Position numbers and translations under genes: made by a program. A stretch of DNA of 64,000 bases from Legionella gresilensis (GTDB lineage: Bacteria; Pseudomonadota; Gammaproteobacteria; Legionellales; Legionellaceae), in assembly GCF_900639865.1 (NCBI RefSeq), contig NZ_CAAAHX010000007.1:149251-213250 (forward strand). Direction: 5' to 3'. The notes under the pieces were generated by a model. It did no database searches, had not been told where the DNA came from, and saw only the letters and a program-made list of their open reading frames with translations. Positions 1 to 9,479 of this stretch are shown here, in pieces. How positions within the stretch are numbered: the stretch's first letter is position 1; the number at the start of each line of letters is the position of its first letter.

Positions 1-55
1 CAGCTTGTTGTTCTTCTTCTAACCAAAGGTGTAGTAATTTAATTGGGTGGGACAT
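1..55 (-). CDS. 5' end of a truncated gene, possibly pyridoxamine-phosphate-oxidase family
   Basis: Only the first 18 codons lie in the window. The reverse complement opens with an ATG at 55-53 and reads MSHPIKLLHLWLEEEQQA without a stop up to the left edge. The segment resembles the helical N-terminus of some pyridoxamine 5'-phosphate-oxidase-like flavoproteins, but this is recollection of a short stretch and cannot be confirmed here. The neighbouring GNAT gene lies 35 bases upstream on the same strand, so the two may be co-transcribed. Confidence 0.4.
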   Translation of the reverse strand, partial: MSHPIKLLHLWLEEEQQA

Positions 56-90
56 AATGCGTATGTAAGTTCCATTTAAAATAAATTATT

Positions 91-588
91 TTACTTATAA
101 AGAAGAGCCATAAAAATAAGATCTTCATAAATCCCATCGACAAAGACTCCTTTTTTATGAATGCCTTCAATTTCAAAGCCAAATTTTTTATAAAGAGAAA
201 GGGCAGTTTGATTATGTTCACGGACTGTTAATTCAATACGCGTTAATCCCTTTTTTTGTGCTTTGTCTAAGGCTGTTTTTATTAATTGGCTGCCAATTCC
301 CATGCGTCGATAGGGAGCTAAAATACCGATGCCTAATACGCCTCGATGGGCAAAAATCGGCCTATCTAAACTAGTAATATCACACCAACCAATAATTTTT
401 CCCTCTGCAATTGCTAATACATGCGGCCAACTTTCGTTAATATTTTTTGCAACAAAATCTATCGTAGTCTCAATAGGTGGGCCTTCTAAAAAAGCTAAAT
501 ATTTACGTTCCCGAGCAACACTGTCAACTGCTAACCAGAAGTCGTTGATATGTTCTTTTTGAATAGAAATGATCTGATAATCTATCAT
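91..588 (-). CDS. GNAT family N-acetyltransferase
   Basis: This 165-aa protein has the normal length of a single-domain GCN5-related N-acetyltransferase. These enzymes move an acetyl group from acetyl-CoA to an amine. The acetyl-CoA loop (motif A) is clear near residue 90: GILAPYRRMGIGSQLI fits the R/Q-x-x-G-x-G/A pattern after a hydrophobic beta strand. The C-terminal part has the usual N-x-x-A-x-x-x-Y-x-x-x-GF signature (NQTALSLYKKFGF), typical of RimI-like and antibiotic-related members. The substrate cannot be read from the sequence. There is no signal peptide, so it is cytoplasmic. The gene sits just upstream of the truncated minus-strand gene at the left edge. Confidence 0.9.
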   Translation of the reverse strand: MIDYQIISIQKEHINDFWLAVDSVARERKYLAFLEGPPIETTIDFVAKNINESWPHVLAIAEGKIIGWCDITSLDRPIFAHRGVLGIGILAPYRRMGIGSQLIKTALDKAQKKGLTRIELTVREHNQTALSLYKKFGFEIEGIHKKGVFVDGIYEDLIFMALLYK

Positions 589-814
589 GTAAAACCTTTT
601 CTTGCGCCCATCATCTTACATTAATATAACAGTCTTAAAGAATAATGGATAACTGTATTAACTGACATTCTTGCGTAGAGAAATCTATTCTGCAAGATAA
701 AGCAGCTTTGAAAAGTAAGTTAGACACAGGCTAGCCCAACATATTAATATTTAATTAGTTTGTTATAATCCTGTTCAAATTTATTCTATTGTCCTATTAA
801 AGGAAATCAAAATT

Positions 815-916
815 ATGCAAGGTAAATTGGAATTTTTTAATAAGCTTTCTGAACCTATTGAAAACGAGACGGGAAAGATTTTAACAATCTTAAAGCCCAA
901 CTTGAAGAAATGGTAA
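815..916 (+). pseudogene. small ORF, probably a frameshifted remnant
   Basis: An ATG at 815 has a good ribosome site (AAGGA at 799-804) and opens a 33-codon frame ending at 914-916. Near 876 the reading frame appears to break. In another forward frame the text continues as D-F-N-N-L-K-A-Q-L-E-E-M-V, which reads more like a protein than the tail of the first frame, and it runs into the 3' end of the convergent gene at 924. The likeliest explanation is the head of a small helical protein gene that suffered an indel and 3' truncation. I do not recognise the family. The rest of the 589-923 gap shows nothing beyond AT-rich DNA. Confidence 0.35.
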
Positions 917-923
917 TTGATAA

Positions 924-1451
924 TCAAAGTCTAGGGTTATCCTTCAATAACCATAACTCATGATTTTCTATATGTTCATAAATAGGATTAAATCCCGCTT
1001 TACGATAACAGGCAATAGCTTGGTAATTATTTAAATCAGGTGTAACTAAAACAGCAGCAAAATTAGGAAAGATAAACTGCTCAATTAGTAATACTAAGGC
1101 TTGCGATCCTAACCCTTTATTAAGCGCTGAAGGCTCACCAATATACATATCAATTGCTGCCAAGCTAGTTGGTAATTTAGTTAAATAATGGTCATTGATA
1201 AAACGGTGAGCATCATAGTATTGAATGTAACCAATTTCTTGTTGATTAAATTCAATGATATAAGCATAGATAGGCTCTTTGAAATTACCGCTCTCTTTGT
1301 AACCCTCAACATAACTTGCGTATTTTTTCTTAATAAAGGTTATATTCCAATCAATATCACTATCCCACCAAGCTCTAACATGAGGTGTTTGTAGCCATTT
1401 TAACAATAAAGGAAAGTCATAATGTTTAAGCGTTCTGAAAGAAAGGGTCAT
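924..1451 (-). CDS. GNAT acetyltransferase, aminoglycoside 6'-N-acetyltransferase-like
   Basis: This 175-aa protein follows the plan of the AAC(6')-Ib/Acetyltransf_8 group. It has an N-terminal LKHYDFPLLLKWLQTPHVRAWW segment (the 'W...H/V...WW' signature), an EIGYIQYYDA strand, a central AIDMYIGEPSALNKGLGSQA stretch (the I-D-x-x-I-G-x-x-x-x-x-G-x-G-x-x-x motif-A loop), and a C-terminal N-Y-Q-A-I-A-C-Y-R-K-A-G-F segment. In the family these enzymes acetylate the 6' amine of aminoglycosides, while siderophore-synthesis acetyltransferases share the fold. No siderophore genes are nearby. The natural substrate is therefore open; drug acetylation is a plausible guess. The gene is transcribed alone and converges on the small remnant at 815. 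Confidence 0.85.
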   Translation of the reverse strand: MTLSFRTLKHYDFPLLLKWLQTPHVRAWWDSDIDWNITFIKKKYASYVEGYKESGNFKEPIYAYIIEFNQQEIGYIQYYDAHRFINDHYLTKLPTSLAAIDMYIGEPSALNKGLGSQALVLLIEQFIFPNFAAVLVTPDLNNYQAIACYRKAGFNPIYEHIENHELWLLKDNPRL

Positions 1452-1668
1452 AAAAATTAGTTGGCTGGTAACCTAAAATACTTAAAAAGCTTAACAAAAG
1501 ATTCTATTAAATCGAATATTATTGAGCGAATGGATTTAAAATACTTTTAATTAGTTTGCTAATTTAATAATAATTTTCGACATCATGTAAAGTCTAGCCC
1601 TTTTATTTCTTAAGTGAAGAGTGAAAATTTAGCTAACAATAACTCAAAATGTAATAAATTAGAAAAAT

Positions 1669-1699
1669 TTGTATAAAAATTAACTAAAAAGGGTATAAT
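1669..1699 (+). promoter_or_regulatory. possible sigma-70 promoter of the 1110-aa membrane protein gene
   Basis: A perfect -10 hexamer TATAAT lies at 1694-1699, 31 bases before the ATG at 1731, and a weak -35 candidate TTGTAT lies at 1669-1674. The 19-base spacer is longer than ideal. An AGGAAG ribosome site precedes the start codon. The region is AT-rich, so chance matches are likely. Confidence 0.35.
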
Positions 1700-1730
1700 T
1701 ATAAGGAAATGAATCTCAGGAAGTAGTTTT

Positions 1731-4700
1731 ATGCCAAAATTTGAAGTTGCTGCCAACAATAGACATGGCAATTTTTCCCTTACATTTCCTGCCCGCGAAG
1801 TTCAAAAAGCTGACAATAATTCAAATCAGGGCATTAAATTCTATGGTCAAAGTTTGTCTGAATTACAGATGTTTAGACGTTATGGTAATTTGCCGGATAA
1901 TAATATATTAAGCAATAAGCTTATTAATATTTTAGGTAAAAATTTACTACGCTTAGCAAAGCAAAGGAGTGAAAGAGTTGAAAGAGTTAATCAATTATTA
2001 GAAAAGCAAAAGACTAAGGGTCATTCACGTATATCTGAGTGGCAAAGGGAAATTGAATTTTATTCCGAATTAGAGTCTAGAAGTAATGCTTTTACCATTA
2101 GCCTATTAGATACGTTATCTTCATTAGAGGCAACCCGATTTGAATCTAATGATAAGTTGAGGATAGGTAAAGTTGATGATAAATTAAAAGGGGAAATAGG
2201 AAAGCTATATGACGAAAGAATTCAATTTATAAATGGTGAAATAACAAAGTTAAAGAATCTTCGTTATATTCAACCTAACAATCAAATTAAAATTGACCGT
2301 CTACAAAGGTTAGTGGATCAAATAAATAAAAACAAAGAAGCTCTTTTAAAAGAATTAGGTAAGTCTGATAAACGTTTACAATCTCTCTATCGTAATATTA
2401 TGGATGACTTTGCTCATGAACAACGCGCTTTAAGCGTTTATCAACACACTGCAGATAGGGCACTTGATTATGCTAATCAAAGTTTAACAGAAGCCTATCA
2501 AGATGCATCTTATGCTATGGAAGCCCATGTTTTCAGTCCAGTTAGGCCAACTGATGAACAATTATGGCAAAATTTAGGGGATGATAAAACAATTATTTTA
2601 GATAGTCGTAATTTTCCTCATATGAAGAAGGAAGATGCATTATTAAGCGCTGCTTTAATTAATTATAGGAAAGATACGGCTCCTAAAAAACCTAATCCTA
2701 TAGACGTCACTACAGACAATGTTAAGGCAATTAAAGAAGAAAGTAAAAAGGTAAAAAAATCACAAAAGTCACAAGAAAGCGAGCAAAAGAACGCAAAAGA
2801 AAAAAGGAAAGGAAATATTCCTGCTATGGAGAATGTGCAGACAGTTGCTGAGATTATAAATCTTCAGAACAGTTTAGATACGCAATTAGCAGAGGATGCA
2901 GAACCTTGTTCAGGCCCGACTAAATTGCATAATCCTGGTGCAGTAAAATTTTATCACTCTAGTGATTTATTTTCCGCCATCGGTTTAGCCTGTGTCGATT
3001 TTGGCAAATATTTTGAACATCAAATGGGGGCTAAACATCCAGCGATGACGGGTGCATTTTTCGTTGCCGCATCAGCAACGTTTGGTGCCGCAGGCGTAGG
3101 TGCTGCCGGTGGTCATTTTATGCTAACAGGTTTGCACTATATCACTAAAGCACTCACTATTAATGGTAAACTAGGTGTAAGCCCTGAAAAATTAGAGTCA
3201 ATCATTCAAGCTATTAGTGCGGAGTGGTTAAAGCTTACTCATACTGAAGGTCTAATAGAAACTATCATTATGGATGGTTTTGGTCTTCCTAAGATTAATT
3301 ATATAGTATTTGACACCATTATTAATGGCTTTGAACATAAGGATACTCTTTATCAACTAGCACAGAACCTAGCTCAGCAGGATTTAGAATATTATACAGC
3401 TGGAGAGCAAGCAGGCAAAATTATTATACAAACCGCGCAGGTTGCCGTTTTGTTTGCAATAGCAATTGCTTTAGGCGTAGGTACTTATAAACTTGCTCAC
3501 TTAGTTGGTCATGGTTTGGGGACAGAAATTGCTAAAGATTCAGCAAGTGCTTTAGAAAAAATCATTAATGTACCTACGGAGGTATTTACTAATTTATTTT
3601 TACATCAAAGCGTAGTTAATGAAGTTTTAGCTATTGCTTCAGCCATGTTAACAATTAAAACAGCCGGTTTATTTTTAGGGAAAGGTGTATTGCTCTTAAA
3701 TCACTTAAAGAATGATCCATTAGTGAAAGTTACTCCTGAAGAAACACAAGCTTATGAATTAATGATTTTCCTTAAAGAGCTATATGAAACAAACTATGAG
3801 GAATATAAGAATAAAAAGTCAGGTATTAATATTCAATCTTTGCTTTTTTATCAATATCATATGGAATCATTAATCGCCAAAAGCGATGCAGTAGCCCAAT
3901 TCTTCGGTGATGATTTTTTGCAGGATATGGGAATACAAAAATCAGCTATGCCCTTATTAACTAAAGTAGGAAGTAAACTTAAAGCCTTTTTTGTCGATGG
4001 TGCATGGGATAAAGTAATAAAGCCTTTAGCAATTCTTATTGCTCCCGTTTTAATTCTTCCCTTATTTCTTTTAATTTTTTCTGAGAATTTTCGTAAGCTT
4101 TGGATTAATACTTTTATCAACTTCTGTTTAGGAACAATGAAAATAGCTAACATGGCGTTTTCTGCGATTAAAACAATATCTATAGCAACTTATGGCACAA
4201 TTCAGCGTTTGGCTATGGTCGTTCCAGATGGTTTATTTAATTTAGTAGCTTTAGCTAATTATGGTTTTCAAAAAGGTCGAGCAGCTACATCCAATCCTGT
4301 TGCCGGTGTAGTTTTGGGACTATTGCTAGGTGCTGGCACTTTGGTTGGTGGAGCAATGATTAAAACTTTATTGGCTATTGCGGCTTTAACGATTAAAATA
4401 TTAAGTTTGGTCGGTAAAGTAGTTAAAGGGGTTGCAACAGTAGGCGCTGTCTTGCTAAGTCCTGCAGTAGGGATAGTTGGAACATTAGGTGCATTACCTT
4501 ATGTTGGAATAAAGAAGTTAATGGGTCATGATATATCGTTGGCTGATACACTTAAAAACGTTTGGACAAAGGGAGTCTTAGGCTTTATTAAAGGTCCAAG
4601 CGAAATAGCCAATAGAATTTCAAATAAAATTACCGAACCTTTGTTAAACAAAATCACTTCTGTTTCTCGCGCTATTGATCAGGAAACTCGCAGTGTTAAA

Positions 4701-5063
4701 GGAGCTCCGACAATTTATCAAGCAAAAGATAAAGTAACCATAGGTATAGGTACTTTCTTTGATAGAGGCAAGGAAATAGTAGGTAATATTTTTTATCAAG
4801 TTAAAAATCAAATTATGAGAAGACCAGAACAGTTTCAACAACGATTTAATAAGGTTGATGTTGAAGGGGCGTTTGTGTTTGGAGGTAGTCCTGACGTCTT
4901 ACGTGAGAAACTTCAGAACCCTGCTCAAAGCGGAAAGAAGGAAAATTTAGACTCACCAGTTAAAGGCTATCAAGCTTCCGGAACTTCTATATTTACAAGT
5001 ATTTCTCCGTCAAAACCAGAAAGATCAGATAACACTGACAGTTTCTCTCAGGCAGTACAGTAA
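1731..5063 (+). CDS. large multi-pass membrane protein, putative Dot/Icm effector
   Basis: This 1110-aa protein has no recognisable enzyme motif. Residues 60-250 are charged and helical with coiled-coil character. Residues 315-362 form a Lys/Glu/Ser-rich linker. From about 400 onward there are long hydrophobic Gly/Ala-rich segments (near 438-470, 563-597, 625-655, 765-790 and 855-935). The last 100 residues are polar and unstructured-looking, ending in a Ser-rich tail. The architecture (soluble coiled N-terminus, hydrophobic core, polar tail) is common among large Legionella type IV secretion substrates. A segment around 405-450 (YH...F..F.H...AK.P...G.FF) resembles one in the 853-aa protein at 61393-63954, so the two are probably distant paralogs. 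Translocation is inference. The start is supported by AGGAAG upstream of the ATG. Confidence 0.75.
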   Translation: MPKFEVAANNRHGNFSLTFPAREVQKADNNSNQGIKFYGQSLSELQMFRRYGNLPDNNILSNKLINILGKNLLRLAKQRSERVERVNQLLEKQKTKGHSRISEWQREIEFYSELESRSNAFTISLLDTLSSLEATRFESNDKLRIGKVDDKLKGEIGKLYDERIQFINGEITKLKNLRYIQPNNQIKIDRLQRLVDQINKNKEALLKELGKSDKRLQSLYRNIMDDFAHEQRALSVYQHTADRALDYANQSLTEAYQDASYAMEAHVFSPVRPTDEQLWQNLGDDKTIILDSRNFPHMKKEDALLSAALINYRKDTAPKKPNPIDVTTDNVKAIKEESKKVKKSQKSQESEQKNAKEKRKGNIPAMENVQTVAEIINLQNSLDTQLAEDAEPCSGPTKLHNPGAVKFYHSSDLFSAIGLACVDFGKYFEHQMGAKHPAMTGAFFVAASATFGAAGVGAAGGHFMLTGLHYITKALTINGKLGVSPEKLESIIQAISAEWLKLTHTEGLIETIIMDGFGLPKINYIVFDTIINGFEHKDTLYQLAQNLAQQDLEYYTAGEQAGKIIIQTAQVAVLFAIAIALGVGTYKLAHLVGHGLGTEIAKDSASALEKIINVPTEVFTNLFLHQSVVNEVLAIASAMLTIKTAGLFLGKGVLLLNHLKNDPLVKVTPEETQAYELMIFLKELYETNYEEYKNKKSGINIQSLLFYQYHMESLIAKSDAVAQFFGDDFLQDMGIQKSAMPLLTKVGSKLKAFFVDGAWDKVIKPLAILIAPVLILPLFLLIFSENFRKLWINTFINFCLGTMKIANMAFSAIKTISIATYGTIQRLAMVVPDGLFNLVALANYGFQKGRAATSNPVAGVVLGLLLGAGTLVGGAMIKTLLAIAALTIKILSLVGKVVKGVATVGAVLLSPAVGIVGTLGALPYVGIKKLMGHDISLADTLKNVWTKGVLGFIKGPSEIANRISNKITEPLLNKITSVSRAIDQETRSVKGAPTIYQAKDKVTIGIGTFFDRGKEIVGNIFYQVKNQIMRRPEQFQQRFNKVDVEGAFVFGGSPDVLREKLQNPAQSGKKENLDSPVKGYQASGTSIFTSISPSKPERSDNTDSFSQAVQ

Positions 5064-5193
5064 ATAGACGAGTTAGTAATTAATAACTTTTTTTAGATTT
5101 TTAATTTTACTATAACAAGAAAGTTTTATTTCTAGACTTTTAGGATACAGTAATTAAAATAAAATTGAATCCAGGTTCATAGAGATAAAGCCT

Positions 5194-6150
5194 TCATTCG
5201 AGATTAATATTTGCTATTGCCCATTGAAGGGTGCTTTTTAAAGCTTGCCCTCTTATCGTAGTTTCTTGATAGTCCAATTCCTGCCTGATTTTACGAGTAT
5301 CGACAATAATATCTTGCTGCCAATTAAAATGATCTTGTAAATGGTTAGGAAGTGCTATTTTTTCTTTTTCTATAATTTGCCCACACCAATTCATTGAAGT
5401 AGCAATGTTTTTTAACCATTGTAATTCTGTTAAAGGTTCTTGTTCACCAACATTATAAACAAATTTACCGACACGATGATCAAAAAGTGCTTTTACTATC
5501 GCTAAAGCCATGTCTTTAGCAAAACCCCGCGTACAACGCCATTGCGCTTTTCGGTTATCTAGCAAAATTTCTTTTTTTTGTTGGAGTATATCTTGTAAAT
5601 AAGGCATAAGCCGTAGGTAATCACCTGGTCCATAAACAAAAGGAAACCTTAAAATGGTGCTAGAAATAGGTGCTTGTTCAATGACGTTTTCTACTTGGAT
5701 TTTGCTATAGAAACAATTAAGTTCATTTTTATCATTGGTATATTTTTTATAAGGAAAAATTTCTTGTCTTAATAGCGCATCTTCTTTAAGAGGCATTGGC
5801 ATACAGTGATTAGCTTGCTTTTCCCACAAAAATTCATGAGCAAGGTAGACATCAATACTACTTATGATAATGAGTTTTTTAGCGACCCCGGTAAAGACAT
5901 CTAATAATTGTTCAGCATCTGATTGTGTCATAGCAAGCATATCTACTACTACATCTGGCTCAAAATTTTGTAAGGTTTTTTTATACTGACTTAAATGACG
6001 TCGCTCGCCCACAACTTTGGTAAGGGAAGAAAATAAATGATTATTCGTTTTACCTCGATTAAAAAGTATAACTTCATGGTATTCTTTAATAAGATAATCA
6101 ATTAAGTAAGGACCTACTAAATTAGTTCCTCCTAAAATTAAAATTTTCAT
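5194..6150 (-). CDS. NAD-dependent epimerase/dehydratase family protein (extended SDR)
   Basis: This 318-aa protein has the length and fold signs of an extended short-chain dehydrogenase acting on nucleotide sugars or related compounds. The N-terminal dinucleotide-binding motif is MKILILGGTNLVGPYL (G-G-T-x-x-V-G). A strand ending IIISSIDVY supplies the catalytic Ser region, and FYSKIQVE provides a Y-x-x-x-K pair near residue 150. LRFPFVYGPGD is the typical substrate-domain turn, followed by an R-G-F-A-K-D-M segment like the 'D-V' contact of epimerases. The exact substrate is unknown. There is no signal peptide. It converges on the large membrane protein gene and is not obviously in an operon. 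Confidence 0.85.
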   Translation of the reverse strand: MKILILGGTNLVGPYLIDYLIKEYHEVILFNRGKTNNHLFSSLTKVVGERRHLSQYKKTLQNFEPDVVVDMLAMTQSDAEQLLDVFTGVAKKLIIISSIDVYLAHEFLWEKQANHCMPMPLKEDALLRQEIFPYKKYTNDKNELNCFYSKIQVENVIEQAPISSTILRFPFVYGPGDYLRLMPYLQDILQQKKEILLDNRKAQWRCTRGFAKDMALAIVKALFDHRVGKFVYNVGEQEPLTELQWLKNIATSMNWCGQIIEKEKIALPNHLQDHFNWQQDIIVDTRKIRQELDYQETTIRGQALKSTLQWAIANINLE

Positions 6151-6417
6151 CGCTAATGTTCATCTCCTAAGTCACGAGTGCTTAATGTTTAACTATAAAA
6201 GATATACAGTTTGTCATTACCGATTAGGTGACCGCTAATTTTATCTATCTGATAAGATACGGCCGACCTAAATATAAAATCGCTTTCTGCTAGTTAAAAA
6301 TAACAAGCTGCACTATTCGCATCTTATCTCTCTAAAGATATTTTTTTGTTAAAAACTTATTGCTACTAAAACTATAAAAATATACGATTTTTAGATGCAC
6401 CTTAGCAATTAAGATTA

Positions 6418-7107
6418 ATGGATAAAAATATATCTTCCAACAATTTAAGTTTAACTTGGCAAGTTTTAGTTGGAAGCTTACTTGGTATCTTAGCAGGTCT
6501 CTTTTTTGGTCCTTATACCAAAATACTTCGCCCAATCGGTGAGGTGTATGTCATGCTTATGGAATCTGTTGTTTATCCGTATATTTTTGCTTCTCTTTTA
6601 CATGGTTTAGGTTCTATAACACCGAAAATTGCTACGAGAATATTTAAAAAAAATTGGGCTTTCTATCTCCTACTCATTAGTATAAGTTTTTTCATAATAT
6701 GGCTTCTTTCTTTAGCTTTACCTGAAAGTAATTCTTCAATAATTGGGCCAAATGCGACAAGTTCTAATTCGGTTCAAAGTTTTTTAGAGCGGTTAATTCC
6801 AAATAATTTATTTTCTGCCTTAGTCAAGAACTATATGCCTGCTATTATTATTTTTTGTTTACTTTTTGGCTTTGCTTTACAACATTACAAAGATAAGCAA
6901 TCCGTACTGGAAACGTTAAGCACTGTAAAAGCAGCTTCTTTACAAGTGTGGAATTGGGTTATTTTAACGTCACCTTATGCTGCCTTTTCTTTAGTTGCTT
7001 ATACTACAGGCACAATTTCTTTTGCCACCTTTGAAAACATTGCAATCTATTTAACTTTATTTTTTTTGGCACTTTTCTACTTACTTTCTGGATTATTCCT
7101 CTATTAA
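6418..7107 (+). pseudogene. N-terminal half of a frameshifted dicarboxylate/amino acid:cation symporter
   Basis: The 229-aa frame has the N-terminal membrane segments of the DAACS (sodium/proton-dicarboxylate symporter) family: TWQVLVGSLLGILAGLFFG, then IGEVYVMLMESVVYPYIFAS with the usual M-x-x-x-P interface, and later segments ending LTLFFLALFYLLSG. It stops at 7105-7107. The frame at positions divisible by 3 continues directly with W-I-I-P-L-L-I-T-S-F-I-S-I-T-Y-K-E-V into the next frame, matching the DAACS consensus (L-P-x-L-I-T-S-F-x-P-x-S-Y-K-E). So one indel near 7086-7095 splits a single gene of about 725 codons. It could be a true mutation or a sequencing error. Confidence 0.8.
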
Positions 7108-7142
7108 TAACAAGCTTTATTTCCATAACTTATAAAGAAGTC

Positions 7143-8594
7143 ATGCAATTATTGCGTGAAGCGCTTCTTATCGCTTTAGCAACCAGTTTATCTGTTGCAG
7201 CTTTACCTTACATTGAATCAGCGACCAAATCGTTGCTGCTAAGAAATAAAAATAAATTAGATGAGGGAATGGAGAAAGTCACTGAAACAATTACGACGAT
7301 GAGTTACCCATTTGGCCAAATAGGAAATTTATTTCTATATTTATTTATAATTTTTGCTTCTGTTTATTTTCAGCATCCTATTTTTTTAGAAAATCTGGGG
7401 AAAGTATTTCTAATAATACTAACTTATTTTTCGTCATTAGGCTCGCCCTCCTCAACAATAGATTCGGTAGGTTTTTTGGCAAATTGGACATTCCTGCCTG
7501 TACAAACGACTAGTCTTTTCGTTGAATTGATACCTATCACCCGTTATGGTCAAGTATTAACGTCAGTAATGGGAATGGCATTTATAAGCATCGTTGGCAG
7601 TTTTGCTTATTTTAAACTCATTCAAGTTAGATGGCGTGCGCTTATTTTCTGTATTTTGACTTCTGCAATTATTTTATCAATGTTGTCCCTTATAAATATT
7701 AAATTTAATGTATTTAATAAAATTACTCCTAATTCTATATTAAATTTTCGCTTGTCTCCGGAAATTATCGCTAATACTAAAGTCACATTTAATGCTCCAA
7801 TTGCAGAAAATTTCTTAAACTTAAATTCAAGTACGCTACATCGGATTAGGCAAACAGGTATTTTAAGAGTAGGGTATAATGAGCATATGATTCCTTTCGT
7901 TTATTTTAATAAATATAATGAGCTAGTAGGATATGATGTTGCCTTTATGTATGATCTAGCCAAAACATTAGGTGTAGCATTATCGTTTATTCATTTTGAC
8001 TTTATTAATTTGCTTGATGACATTGAAGCTGACAAATTTGATATTGCTATTGGATCAATTTATGTCATACCCAGCCGGCTTTTAAAAGCAAGTTATACCC
8101 AGCCTTATTTTCACGATAGACCTGCTTTTATTGTTAAAAAAGAGAGGGTCAATGATTTTAAAGATGTCAATTCAATTGCTCAAATTCAAAATTTAAAAAT
8201 AGCTGTGTTTAATGACCCAGTCATGGTTCCTCTTGCTAAAGAAAACTTCCCTAATGCTAAGCTGGTTATTATTCCAAATATGGATGCATTAACACCAGAA
8301 CTTGATGTTGATTGCTCTTTATGGACGCAGGAACATACACAAGCTTGGGCTTCTGTTCATCCAGGTTATGCATCTGTAACATCGTATGGTTTAAAAAATC
8401 CAGCTCCCTTGTTAATGGCTTATATTTTAAGGAAAGATGAACAAGACTTCTTATGGTTTTTAAATTATTGGCTTAAAATAAAAGAAACAGACGGTTTTAG
8501 GCGACAAGAATATGAATACTGGTTATTAGGAAAACCAAGGCCATCTATGGCACCTAGATGGAGTATTATTCATAATGTTTTACACTGGGTGTGA
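7143..8594 (+). pseudogene. C-terminal half of the frameshifted symporter, fused to a periplasmic amino-acid-binding domain
   Basis: This 483-aa frame carries the second half of the DAACS symporter: EALLIALATSLSVAALPYIE, SSLGSPSSTIDSVGF (the Ser-rich hairpin), and further transmembrane segments to about residue 180. From residue 235 onward it is a type 3 extracellular solute-binding domain (SBP_bac_3): LHRIRQTGILRVGYNEHMIPF, NELVGYDVAFMYDLAKTLG, FDIAIGSIYVIPSRLLKA and a closing hinge. A carrier with its own tethered binding protein is an unusual fusion. Translation of this half alone would lack the first membrane segments and is unlikely to work. The ATG at 7143 is internal to the original gene; the coding frame extends back to about 7086. 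Confidence 0.8.
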
Positions 8595-8707
8595 AAATTA
8601 TTTAAATTAGAACTCTATTCAAGTTTTAAATAAATGATTATAAATGGCTAAGTATTAAAGCCTATAGATTATTTATTGTATTAATCAATTGTAGGATAGC
8701 TTTCATT

Positions 8708-8746
8708 ATGTGACATATAAGAAATGAAGATACTTTTATGTCACAT
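8708..8746. terminator. inverted repeat between convergent genes, likely terminator
   Basis: ATGTGACATA at 8708-8717 is repeated in inverse as TATGTCACAT at 8737-8746, with a 19-base spacer whose ends also pair partly. It sits between the symporter gene and the convergent SDR gene, so it could end transcription from both sides. The T-run is short (TTTAT). Confidence 0.55.
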
Positions 8747-8751
8747 TTATA

Positions 8752-9351
8752 TTAATTAACTTGATAAACCTGACCTGTTTGCGCACCTTCTACACTCTTT
8801 GCAAACGCTTTAGCTACGGTTGCTGCTGGAACAGGTACAAACCCCCTAAAAAAATCACCATAACTATCCATGGATTCAGTTAAAACAGTAGGGCTTACTA
8901 CGTTAATGCGTAACCCTCTAGGAAGTTCGATTGCAGCCGATTTAACAAAGCTATCAATAGCGCCATTAACTAAAGAGGCTGAAGCACCAAACTTAATGGG
9001 ATCACGGTTTAAAATACCACTTGTTAAAGTAAATGAACCGCCATCTGTCACATAGTCCATTCCAACCATCACCAAATTGACTTGCCCCATAAGTTTATTA
9101 TCTAAGCCTAAAGCCCAATTTTCATTGGTAAATTCTTTTAATGGGCCAAAGTGAACTTGACCAGTTGTAGACACGACAGCGTCAACTTTACCAGCTTGTT
9201 GATACATTTTTTTAATTGATTCCAGACTACCAATATCGACCTGGATATCACCCTTATTTCTAGCAGCTATCATGACTTCATGACGTGATAAAAATTCATC
9301 TGCCACAGCTTTTCCTAATGTGCCTGTACCACCAATAATTAATATACGCAT
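8752..9351 (-). CDS. short-chain dehydrogenase, short form lacking the catalytic Tyr
   Basis: This 199-aa protein belongs to the compact SDR group typified by PRK07578. The cofactor motif is MRILIIGGTGTLGKAVADEF. V-D-I-G-S-L-E-S-I-K-K-M-Y replaces the usual D-V-T region, VVSTTGQVHFG is the N-N-A-G equivalent, SFTLTSGIL contains the catalytic-site Ser, and LPRGLRINVVSPTVLTES is the P-G motif. The classical Y-x-x-x-K is replaced by GASASLVNGAIDSF, so normal Tyr-Lys chemistry is missing, as in this subgroup generally. The reaction is unknown. It is cytoplasmic, monocistronic, with AGGAAAGT as the ribosome site. Confidence 0.88.
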   Translation of the reverse strand: MRILIIGGTGTLGKAVADEFLSRHEVMIAARNKGDIQVDIGSLESIKKMYQQAGKVDAVVSTTGQVHFGPLKEFTNENWALGLDNKLMGQVNLVMVGMDYVTDGGSFTLTSGILNRDPIKFGASASLVNGAIDSFVKSAAIELPRGLRINVVSPTVLTESMDSYGDFFRGFVPVPAATVAKAFAKSVEGAQTGQVYQVN

Positions 9352-9479
9352 TTACTTTCCTAAATGATTGATTGAGCCTAGTAACTTAACTATAAACAGT
9401 AGCTGATATTAATAATTTATTTTAATTGATTAAACTTAGCATAAAAATCTTGCCCCAGTAAGTCTTTATATATAGGTAA

